Positions 25,169 through 35,201 of a stretch of 64,000 nt of DNA are shown here, piece after piece (within the stretch, counting starts at the first letter, position 1; every line of letters starts with the position of its first letter). The position numbers and the translations under genes were made by a program. The notes below the pieces were generated by a model. It ran no database searches, was not told where the DNA came from, and saw nothing but the letters and a program-made list of their open reading frames with translations. The stretch comes from Euphorbia lathyris. Its lineage: Eukaryota; Streptophyta; Magnoliopsida; Malpighiales; Euphorbiaceae. The stretch is from assembly GCF_963576675.1 (NCBI RefSeq), contig NC_088914.1, positions 14,611,001-14,675,000 on the forward strand. The letters run 5' to 3'.

Positions 25169-26842
25169 ATGACGAAAGATTCTCAGAATGTCTCCGGTGC
25201 CATTAATCGCTCCGATGAAAATCCTTCATCTCCCGCCCAACGTGACCACTCTAAGGTCACTACACCAAGCAAGCAAACCAAAGCTGACCAAGCTGCCTCC
25301 TCAAAAGGAAAACAACAGAAGGATAAGGCAAAGAAGCCTGTGGAACGCACCTACACTCAAGTTTACGAGAGTGTGAGGGGGTATAAGGTAGACCATTCCA
25401 GATGGTTCTTAAGGGTTTTGTGGAAGCTGAGCAACCCTTTTGTGACTGGATAAAGAACAACGGCTGGACCGAGCTGTTCTCAGTTCGTGAAGAAACCTAT
25501 CTAAAGTTAGTAAAGAATTTTACGCTAACCTAAAAGTCGCGGATGATGACCGGGACTACATGGTTACCAAGGTTAAAGGGAAGGACAACTTCATCAACCC
25601 TATTTACCTGACCTCGCTACTCAAGCTGAAAAACGAAGGAGCAATTCTTCGTAAATCTGGTGACCAAGACAAAACCAACTACGCCGTTGAGTTCTGCAAA
25701 CCTCCTGGTCATGTAGGGGAAATTTCAAGTACCTCCATGGATCGGAATCAGAAGATGGCCCACTATATACTGACCAATTTCATCTTCCCCAAGATCAATT
25801 GCACCAACTCAGCGACAAACTTCGAGCAGTGCTTTATCTGGCACATGCTGACCTATACACCGATAAACATGCCTGTCTTCATAATCGGTGAATTTCAATG
25901 GAGCACTGGAACCCTTAGGCTGGGCTCCATCATCACCAAAATCCTTAAGGATCACAGGGTGAGCTTAGTTGAGGAAATCCACACAATAGGGACAAAGATC
26001 ACTGCTGCGGCACCGTTTGGTCTATTCTACGATCAACCAATAGTGCCCAAGAAAGGGAAAGCAGCCGCTGACCAGGAAACTGAGGTAATGGTGACTCGAA
26101 AGGGAAGGACGGAAAGAAAGAGGAAAGCTATTCAAAGCACCTCTAAAGAAGCTATTTCTCTAGCAAAGAAGCTTAAGTTTGTATGCAGAGGAACTAAGCC
26201 TCAAATTCAACAAGGTCAGGATGGACCTAGGTCAGTTGAGAAAAGACCAAGGCAAGCTGAGCCTAAGATAGAAGAGAGAGAAGAAGTTGATGTGCAACCT
26301 CTGAGGAAGAAAAAGAAACTCTCTTTTGAGTTAAGACCCATCAATGCCCTTCCAACTGACGTCGTCATTCCTCCCAACTCACATTATGTACAGAGTCAAG
26401 ACATTGACAATGAACAACAGTCAGATGAAGAGGAAGAACAATACCAATTGGGTGGTCAGTTTGAAGAAGAAGAAGAACTGGGTGGTTAGTTTAATGATGA
26501 GGTAACAGTGGAGGATGAGCATGATGATCCATCAGACGTTGACCAACATGGCACAATCTACACTGAGGAGATTGAACAAGAAGACGCTGAGCCAACGGCA
26601 AATCATCCTGCTGATCAAAGGGAACTTTCACCTACCGACTCTATTGAGTCCATTCCTGCTGACCCCACTCCTCCAAAGATCAAGAAATTATGGAGACTTA
26701 AGAAGAAGGCATATCGATCACCCGTCATTGACCTCATGGGTGATTCACCTCTGAGGGATGAGATCACTGACCTAACAGAAGTACACCTTAAGTTCTTCTC
26801 TAATCCTATTGAGTCTCAACCAGAGCAACAGGAAAAGCAAGC
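25169..26842 (+). pseudogene. Copia-A ORF3, extra sense ORF after pol (cut by the gypsy insertion)
   Basis: Starts MTKDSQNVSGAI at 25169, with a Ser/Lys-rich N-terminus. A domain resembling the 'putative plant transposon protein' family follows (VDHSRWF, NNGWTELFSVREETY, INPIYLTSLLKLKNEG, MAHYILTNFIFPKINC). The tail is charged and rich in Glu/Gln (QSDEEEEQYQLGGQFEEEEE). Two frameshifts (near 25410 and 25515) and a TAG at 26487-26489 break it. The gypsy LTR begins at 26843 in mid-ORF. No signal peptide or membrane span was seen, so it does not look like an envelope protein. Function unknown. Confidence 0.75.
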
Positions 26843-26990
26843 TGTAGACACCGAGTCGGTGGACTTGTGACAAAAACCCATAATAAGACGGTTGAAGCGG
26901 TTGATTCCAATAATTTAAATAATAAAAATCACGAAAGGGTCCGAAAGGATTGCGTGTCGTCAAGTAGACGGCTCGCGAGTGCTCAGCGGC

Positions 26991-27184
26991 GTTGGGCGAG
27001 CGCCCAGCAGCGGCCAGCGCGCGCCCGACGGCAGTTGGGCACGCGCCCAGCCGGCGTTGGGCCTTGCCCAACCTGCATTGGGCGTCCGCCCAATGCCTGT
27101 TGGGCGCGCACCCAACCAAGGTTGGGCGTCGCCCAACCTCATGTTGGGCGTCGCCAACTCCGTGTTGGGCGTCCGCCCAACCTT
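26991..27184 (+). repeat. Array of about nine GTTGGGCG...CGCCCAAC palindromes in the gypsy U3
   Basis: Each unit is a near-perfect 16-20 bp palindrome such as GTTGGGCGTCGCCCAAC. Unit starts fall near 26991, 27012, 27034, 27056, 27077, 27099, 27121, 27143 and 27164, an average spacing of about 21.6 bp. The 3' LTR has a matching array at 56826-57053 with about ten units and different variants. The array ends directly before the TATA box. Confidence 0.88.
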
Positions 27185-27215
27185 GGGATCCGTGCCTATA
27201 AAAGGCACGGATCCC
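27185..27215 (+). promoter_or_regulatory. TATA box enclosed by a perfect 12-bp inverted repeat
   Basis: GGGATCCGTGCC (27185-27196), then TATAAAA (27197-27203), then GGCACGGATCCC (27204-27215). The arms are exact reverse complements and the seven-base spacer is the TATA box itself. In the 3' LTR (57056-57086) the TATA box is kept, but each arm has one change. This is taken as the core promoter of the gypsy element. Confidence 0.85.
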
Positions 27216-28347
27216 CATGCATTTGGGAAAAAAAAAATTGGAGCTTCTCACTCTACACATTTTTAGAGAGATAAAGTCAATTTTTTGGAAGAAAATCCAA
27301 ATTTTCTAAAAGTTAAATATTTTACCAAAACACCAAAAAACACCGAAAAATCATAATTCGTGGAATCAACCGACTTTAGCTGTCAATACCGATCTTGAGG
27401 TATTATCCGAGGACTAGACTCGTTTTATTTTATTTATTTTATTATTCTATTCATTTATTTATTTTTAGGATATAGTTTTATTTATTTATTTAGTTATTTA
27501 TTTATCACGTTTATTTACTTTTCCGCCTTTATTTAATTCCCGTCTCGTATTAAACAAATATTTTTGTTTTAAATAAAAAACCCTCGTTTTGACATCCCAA
27601 CACGAACCGTGACCCGATTTGAGGGTAGTTCGGGATCAAAACGCTATAATTATAAATTTTAAAAATATTTCCAAATAACGTTTTGAAATAAAACATCGTT
27701 TTAGGAGTCTCCGTTATTGACTATGAGCCAATTTTGGTAGTTCGGAGGCCCAAAACGATAGAATAGATTAGATTTAAAGTGTTTGAATAAATCTGGAAAG
27801 TTAGGTGTTGTTCCTATAATTCTGCCATTTTCTGTCGCTAAAGGCTGTTTACCGACGGATTTGCCGTCGGTGAATCTCTGGAACTTTAAAAAGCCCATTT
27901 TTGAACCTTTTTCTTACCTTTTTGGAATTGATTCTTATGTATGTATATATGTAACTATGTAATATGTTTATCAAAATTATTTTTGGGGTATATAACTATT
28001 AAATACCAATTATACATCTATTCATTCGCTATTTTGATACTATTTATACTAAATTAGCTTTGGTAAATTATATGTATATATATATATGTATAGTTTTTTG
28101 GGGGTTTTGGGATAATTAATTAATAGATGATGTTGAGGGGTATTAAACCTTGGTTTAGAGTTTATTAGGTAAAAACTATTTTGGATTAAAGGTTGTTTTT
28201 CTACATTTATGAACTTTGTTCATTGTTTTACATGATTTTAATTTGAATAAAAGTATATTATATCTAATAGTATTTTCACCACTATTTTTACCTATTAATA
28301 TGTATTATTTTCTCTATTTGATTTTAATGGGTATTATTACTCATTTT

Positions 28348-28386
<39 letters not shown>

Positions 28387-28597
28387 CAAATGTATTTAGG
28401 GTGGGGTTTGGATTTAATTTGTTTATTATTGTAATTGTGTTTAAGTAAGGAGTAAATTGAGTGAGAAAGGGAAAATAAACCACAAAAAGAGAGTTTAACT
28501 TGCTTATTTAAAGTAAAGTTTTTCTAGATATGTATAAAGTGTAAATAAAAGGCTTTTTACCATTTCAAACTATTTCCTAAACGTCACGTTTTAAAAC

Positions 28598-28863
28598 CTT
28601 AATTCGTTCCAACGACGGATTAAGCGAACCTTGTAATTAAAATCGTTTTCATTGTAAATAATAGAGTTTTGAATCGTTTTTCTAACTAAACGGCTTTGTA
28701 CAAAAATAAATGGACTTGTATGCTTAATCACGTTTTTGGTTAAAACTTTTTGTTCAACGTTCTCAAACGCTCGAGTCATTCCAACGGCGATTCGAGTGAA
28801 CATCATGTAAATTAACGGGTTTTTGAAACGTACCTAAATCGTTCCAACGACGATTAAGGTACG
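28598..28863 (+). other. Three potential RNA hairpins with a shared loop in the gypsy LTR
   Basis: At 28598-28624, 28770-28796 and 28829-28863 the loop word TTCCAACGA (or TTCCAACGG) is flanked by complementary arms that differ between the three: CTTAATTCG/CGGATTAAG, CTCGAGTC/GATTCGAG, and CGTACCTAAATCG/CGATTAAGGTACG. Each is followed by a similar GAAC...TGTAA-T-AA tail. Each stem has at most one mismatch or a G-U pair. Confidence 0.6.
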
Positions 28864-29427
28864 AACCATGTAAATAAACTCGTTCTTTGAGAGTGAGATT
28901 AGTGTAGATTTAATGTATGATACAAAGCATGACTCACACTGTGAATAAATCAATTCTTTCCTCTATCTCCCTCTCTCTCCTATATACTTTAAATTCATGC
29001 AAAATGGGTGATTCTCTACTAAAATGGATTTCAATAATATGCTCAAAACGGTTTTCAAAACGAGAAAGAAAATGTTTCAAATGAATTTTAAACTTAAAGA
29101 AATATACGATTAGTCCGTTATCGCCTAACAAGCTAAGTAGGAGGCCGGTGGTTCATAACCGGGCGATGTCGGGGTGCCTAGTAGCCTTTCTCCGGGAAGG
29201 AGCTAGCCTTCTCGGCTCGTACCTAAGTTTCCCGAACCCTCACCGGTCTCCCGCAAGGGATCGGTGTTCATTTTCCATTCCTGGGTGGCGACTCTTCCAT
29301 ACTCTGAGCTCCAGCCCTACCGAGCAGCTTAATTCCGCGATTGGTTGCTTTCGGTGCCAATCACAGCATCTGTCATCAACGGTGTCCACCCCCCGGTCCG
29401 CCCGGGCGAGGCCGCGGCACCTACAAG

Positions 29428-29445
29428 TGGCGAATCTGCTGGGGA
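29428..29445 (+). other. Gypsy primer-binding site (tRNA-Arg-like)
   Basis: TGGCGAATCTGCTGGGGA directly after the 5' LTR. It is close to the TGGCGACTCCGCTGGGGA-type site of Tat/Ogre-like plant elements, which is usually assigned to tRNA-Arg. The tRNA assignment is from memory of the family. Confidence 0.8.
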
Positions 29446-31475
29446 AGCGAGAAATTTGATTCCGGAAGGCGTGTATTAAGCCCTTAACGGGGACGGATCG
29501 TATTATTTCTTTTCATATGCATTCATAAGCATTATTGCAAACCTTTTGGGTAATTTCCGCGAAACCTCTAGCGAGAGTGCATTCGTCGCTCGAAAGAGGC
29601 TAGTGTAAGTTCCCCCTTGCAGTAAGGCGCCAAAGGGTCCCCATCCATTCGTTAGGGGTGAATTTGTGTGGTCCTGTGAGGTCCCGCGATCAGCCGTGTC
29701 AGCATATAGTAGCCTTAGAAGTTGCCATAGGATTACCCGTTACTATTTTTGATGTGATAAATGAATCAACTCATGTTTTCAAATTGCCATGATACGTGTC
29801 TAGTCCTAAAATATGTAAAGGAAATGAAACGATGCGTTAATATATACTCTTAAACCGATATATAAACTACCCCAAAGCATCGAAACGATTCGAACTAAAG
29901 ACGACTTAGTCATCTCGTATGAATGAACTTGTGCGACCCGCCTAGTCCCTTTCCGTGTCCCGAAGAAGGCACATGTTCAGGAAATACATTGTGACGTAAG
30001 CACGTATTAGTACAAATCGGTTTGGTATTAAGGATAGTTATACCTCGATTCAAAGAACTATATTGACGATAGCCGTTATTCACATTCTTTAAATACGTTG
30101 GGATAAAGCGAGATTATGACAAAACGAAAACGAAGAACATTTCTGTTTTGAACGACCCCGTTGTAACGTAAAGAGTTTCGTAAACGTGACCCGTCCCTTC
30201 TAAATAAAAAACGAGCTCTTACGTTACACCTTGTGTTATTCTAAGGAGAAATGAACGTATCCGCAAAAGTGACTAAGAAAATAAAAGGAAAATAAAAATA
30301 AAAATGACCAAAATCATTCTGTATCTACTATATATGTCAATCCCGAGAGTAGTTAAAGAAAATGAACCAATGCCGTTAAATACGTGCCTCGAACTGGTAT
30401 ATACACCGCTTAAAAATCACAAAGCCGAATTAATCTAAACCGCATGAATGCACCATATGGACGAGACTGTGGGTTTGACTAATGGCTCGATCATTTCGAC
30501 CGTTACCAAAACTACAAGAAATATGGCCCGACCTGCGTGTTTGCTTAAACTCGTGCCTAAATGAAAAGAACGGTGATATCTCTGCTTCGAATAAGCATGC
30601 GATTAAACGAAACATTGATTTTCTATAACCACGCTATGAGGATATATCCCGTAAATTGGAAGAAATAAAAAGTTGTTATTAGCCGAAAGATTATCGCACA
30701 CTCGAATAAGACTCGCCGTCTTTTCACGTAGCCAAAACGAGCAAACGGATTCTTGACGCTAAAAACAAACACGTTACGCAATGGGTCCGTTCCCTAAAAT
30801 AAAATCCAAAAGTGATATCATCACTAAACAAACACGTGGTTACGTCTCTCGATAGATCCAAAAGATCCCGTTGTAATCCAAAAATCGAGATATGAACCCA
30901 CGCGAATAAAAGGGGACGAATCATTGTCAATAACGAATGATTGAACCAAAAGAATAACTCGTACCACGTCTAAATCTGAGATGCGCTCAAAGGGTGTCAA
31001 AACCCGAACTAATGCGTCTCACGAAATAACGAAAGACGAGTTATTCAGAAAGGACAATCCAATTTGGTCGATATCTTAGTCACTGAATGATGATACGTCA
31101 AAACGAACTGTATTGTCTGATGGATGATTTACTTTTCCGCAATAATTGACGGCATCACGCGTCCCCCGGACCGCAATGTGAGCCCCAAACCAAAATCCTA
31201 GGAAAGAGACTTGGACCATCGAGTGTGTGGAGGAATAAGGGTGGAAGAGAGATGTTGTGATACATGTATTTAGACTGACGTTTGTTCTTCTTATCTTATA
31301 TATCCGTGAATAAATAAACGCACACACCACGAATCATGCATATAAATCATGCATACATACTGGAACGAGTGTTGCTTATGCAGACATCACCATTAAGAGG
31401 TCTTGGTACTGCGAGAGTAACCGGCTAGTCAGGCAGCTTGATCAGCTACAGATTGTCAGTTCTGAATCGGCAGTT
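29446..31475 (+). other. Gypsy 5' leader, about 2 kb, non-coding
   Basis: No ORF that matches a protein family was seen. The sequence is rich in CG-containing words (AACGA, ACGAT) spread through AT-rich DNA. It corresponds to the long leader between PBS and gag seen in large Tat-type elements. Confidence 0.6.
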
Positions 31476-34400
31476 GTGGCATCCGAATCATCTTTGTTCG
31501 AATCTGCTCAGTCTTCTGTCAGTATGTCTACGATCGATGAGAAGGTGGCTGGGTTGGAGACCTCTGTGAACAACATCACCGACCAGTTGGCCGTAATCTT
31601 AGTCCAGTTGGTTGAACTAGCTACTAAGGATAACAAAGGCGGAAGCAAGCACGCTGAGAATGATGTAAACATTAGTCCCCGCTTCGGGAATGAGGACGAT
31701 TATCAGGATTATATCCGAAAGCAGCTTGAGAAGGAGAAAGCCAAGGAGGAGGAATGGAAGCAGCACATCACTCAGGAGGTGCAGGATCTGCGTGGGGGAA
31801 GCTACGGAAGTTAGGACTTTTATAATATGAAGAATTGTTTGTCAGCAAATGCTTTGCCTTTGAAGTTCCGGCTCCCTGACATGAAGAAGTTTGATGGAAC
31901 TGGGGATCCCACGGCTCACATGAACCAGTATGTCGCAGTGATAAAACACACGATCCTGACTGAGGAACAAGTTCTTGGATTATTCAATACTTACCTGGAG
32001 GGGGCTGCCCTCATGTGGTTTCATGCGTTACCGTTGGTGATGAAGAGGGATTGGAAGGAGTTAGCAAAGTCATTTATCGCTCAGTATAGTTTCAACACTA
32101 TGCTTGAAGTTACTTTGAAGGAGCTAGAGAGTACTAAGCAGCAGACCGGAGAATCCTTGTCCGATTTTTTGAGGAGATGGAGGGCCAAGGCGGCAGTTAT
32201 GAAGCAGAAACCGCTTGAGCAGGACGAAATCCGAATGGTAATTGGCAACACTTTGCCGTATATTAAGAATGAGCTGCGGTATATGCCTTTTTCTGATTTC
32301 AATCAGATGTATAGTTGCGCGTTGACAGTTGAGGGAGACGGTGAGCCGAAGAAAGCTTATACTAAGTGGATGAAGTCTGGGTATAGTGCCGGAGGGCCAA
32401 GCGTGAGTGCAGAACCTGCCGCAGTGAAAATGCTTGAACTCAACGCTATCGAGAAGAGGCAGTTTGCCAAGTTTGATCAGACCTATGCAAAAGTTTTCGA
32501 ACGATTACAGAAAAAGGGATTGTTGAAAGCTCTTACTCCTTATAACAAGGCACAGCCTACCCCGCAGATACAAGCTAGGGGATACTGTGAGTTCCACAGT
32601 AATTATGGGCACAATATCGAGAACTGTGAGAGGTTGAAGCACGAGATCCAAGATTTGATTGAGGAGAAGAAGATAGCTGATCCTTCGTCAGCGAACCCTT
32701 CCACTAGGCGTAATCCATTGCCTAACCATAGGGTGAGCATGATCGGGTCTGGGCTCGAAGAGAGTTTAGTTATGGAATCTTTCGGGGAAGACGAAGAGGA
32801 GTTGTTGGACTCCGGTGAGAAGAGTAATGTGGGAAGTGGTTTATATGTGTCCTTCCTTGGCGAGAAGCAGGCGGACGAGCCGATGGATGAAGGATTAGAC
32901 GGCAGAGCACCGTATGATGAAGATAGTGCCGAAGAGACCGAGGAAAGGTCGTCTCGAACTATTGTGTCGGAATTGAGTTTATTCAGTGGGGTGGATAATC
33001 CCGATATGCACTTGCGCGAGTATATGTATGATATGTTTGTTGAATCATTTGGGGTGGATGAGGTTGTTCAGTGGTTCCACCATTCGTTAATAGGCGAGCC
33101 TTTGAGGTGGTTCCACTCATTGCCCGACTCCTGCAAGCATGATTGGGAACAGTTGTCCGATCTATTCCTAGAAAAGTACAAGAAAGCTAAGGATAGGACC
33201 GCGGAGCGCTGCAAATTGGGCCTATCAAACGTCTGTTGCCAGCTGTCAGTAAGTATAACGGCAACAAGGATCCAATGGAACACCTTCACTTCTACTTGTC
33301 GACCATGGGGCCTTTGGGTTTTAATGAAAAAGAGATCACCAGTCTGTTTTGCAATTCACTAATGGGGGAGCCGCTGATGTGGTATATGTCTCTTCCGATG
33401 CGTATCAAGTGCGATTGGGCCGCGATGACCAAGAGGTTCATTAAATAATATACGGTATGGATGCTTGCAAACCAAACACCGGACTCGCCCTATTACGAGA
33501 CACGTGAAGCGGTGTTAGCGATGCCCAAGTATGGTGGATATCGGGATCCCACTGAGCACGCGAAGTTATTCCGCAACCATATGTATGACGCCGGGTTCCC
33601 TCAAAGTGAGTTACACGAGCACTTCCCGGAAACTCTCATAGGGGAAGCCTTGTTGTGGCACCAAGGGCTATCAGAAGAAGAAAGGGGTCATTGGATACCT
33701 CTTCGGGATGCGTTTGTGTCGAGATATGGGATGTATATTCCGTGGACGGGATCCCTAGAAGATCTAGATAGGATCAGGCAATTCCCCGAGGAACCGTTTG
33801 CGGATTACGCTAGGAGGTGGAGGTACCACTACGAGCAGTGTCAAGAAATGATGAGTGATAAGGTGCAGCTCATATGCATACAGAGAGGCGCTACTCCGAT
33901 AGCGGCAAGAAGGATGAATAGATTATTTCTCAGAAATTATGACGAGTTGGTTGGCTGGGCTATGTATGGATCGGCAGATCCCTTCTATTTGAATCCGAAC
34001 GTCCCTCACATAATGGATCTGATGGTCGTGGACATTTGGGAAAGCTCCTCGGATGAGGAAGATACCGATCAGGGAACTCCTATCAACATTTGGGATGAAT
34101 CTGATGATGAGCCGGAGATTACTGTTATGACAAGATCAGGTCGAGTGGCTGAGGGAAAGGCGCCGATGGTGGAAACTGAGGTAGGAGAAGGATCGGCTCC
34201 CAAGCCGGATGATCAAGTCCTCGAGCAGTTGAAAAGGACGCAAGCTAAGTCTACGGTGTGGGAAGTCTTGTGCCACTCCAAGTACCACCGTGAGAATTTG
34301 ATAAAGGAGCTGCAAAACTTGGTCATTTCTACTGGCACTGAACCGGCAGCGCTAGTAGGGCCAATCATGGCCCGGAAGAAGATGGAAATCATTTTCACAG
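31476..34400 (+). pseudogene. gag: Gypsy gag with four capsid-like modules and one CCHC-like knuckle
   Basis: The first module (from about 31884) reads KKFDGTGDPTAHM, ALMWFHALP, RDWKELAKSFIAQY and continues with the usual C-lobe (SLSDFLRRWRAKA). A knuckle-like CEFHSNYGHNIENC lies near 32586. A second module starts at 32982 (FSGVDNPDMHL, EPLRWFHSLP, HDWEQLSDLFLEKY), a third at 33254 (YNGNKDPMEHL, EPLMWYMSLP, CDWAAMTKRF) and a fourth at 33530 (YGGYRDPTEHA, EALLWHQGL, GHWIPLRDAFVSRY, with a full C-lobe). Modules 2 and 3 hold only the N-lobe. Breaks: TAG at 31812-31814, a one-base frameshift near 33220, TAA at 33446-33448. Confidence 0.88.
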
Positions 34401-35201
34401 ATGAAGATCTCTCGGAGGAGGGTAAGGCTCATAACAAGCCTTTGTACATCCGAGCTGAGATAAATGGGAAGAGGACGAGCTGTGTGATGGTTGATGATGG
34501 ATCGGCCATTAATGTGTGTCCATTGAAGCTGTTATCCAAGTTGGGGATAGAGAAGGGTGATTTGATGGCCTCGGAGACGATAATTCGAGCTTACGATGAT
34601 AGTCGTCGCCACATCGAGGGAGGTTTCAAGGATAAGTTGAAAGTGGGGCCACATGAGGAGGAGACTGAATTCACTGTGTTGGATATACCGGTGACTTTTG
34701 CTGTATTATTGGGACGTCCATGGTTCCACAAGTTGGGAGGTGTGCCCTCCACGCTCCATCAAATGATCAAGTTCCCCTACGGGGAGGAGATAGTGACTAT
34801 CCGAGCCGAGAAACTGAGTTCAGTGGCGGTATTGGGAATTGAGCCTCAGCTTTTCTTCGAATTCCAGGTTTTCGGGATCTACGAGTCCAGCATAACCACC
34901 GATGTGATAAAGATGATGAAAGGGGGTTTCATCCCCGGAATGGGATTGGGAGCACACCATCAAGGGTTGCTAGAATCTCCGGACTTCAGGAGCCAGAAAA
35001 CCCGGAGGGGTTTGGGATATGAGCTGGGAGGTCCGTCCAACACAGGCAGTGAGGAAAAGGTGGGCCTAAAGAAGTATTTTATGAATGAGGGTCACGGGAA
35101 GGTTTATTCTGGAACTCCCGAGTCGTGGACTAGAATTGAAGGAAAGATTCTGCCAGGCTTTGAGATCTTCAACGATGTCACCAGCTGGGGCAAAGGAGAG
35201 G
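34401..35201 (+). pseudogene. pol: Gypsy protease and G-patch
   Basis: A retropepsin-like domain with active-site MVDDGSAINVCPLKLL (34487-34534), where Asp-Gly-Ser replaces the more common Asp-Ser/Thr-Gly, and the second-lobe pattern AVLLGRPWFHKL near 34700. A G-patch-like motif follows (GGFIPGMGLGAHHQG, about 34921-34968), a known companion of protease in this kind of plant element. The reading frame is interrupted at 35202 by a solo LTR of a different family; it continues in the same frame at 36901. Confidence 0.85.

Larger units (their letters stand above)
26843..29425 (+). repeat. Gypsy 5' LTR (2583 bp)
   Basis: Begins TGTAGACACCGAG and ends CTACA, with TGTA/TACA inverted ends, two bases before the PBS. 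The start is fixed by comparison with the 3' LTR at 56678. Inside: a GC-rich palindrome array (26991-27184), a TATA box (27197-27203), long AT-rich R/U5 sequence with an (AT)n run near 28345-28384, three hairpins (28598-28863) and a GC-rich end with splice-like and pyrimidine-rich stretches. Confidence 0.9.

Noticed and set aside
26867..27274. Several Pro/Ala/Arg-rich ORFs on both strands over the LTR palindrome array
   Set aside because: They are read-through of the GC-rich palindromes in all frames; no protein family, and the array is non-coding U3.
28216..28434. Hydrophobic ORF in the gypsy LTR
   Set aside because: AT-rich low-complexity sequence including an (AT)n run; no family features.
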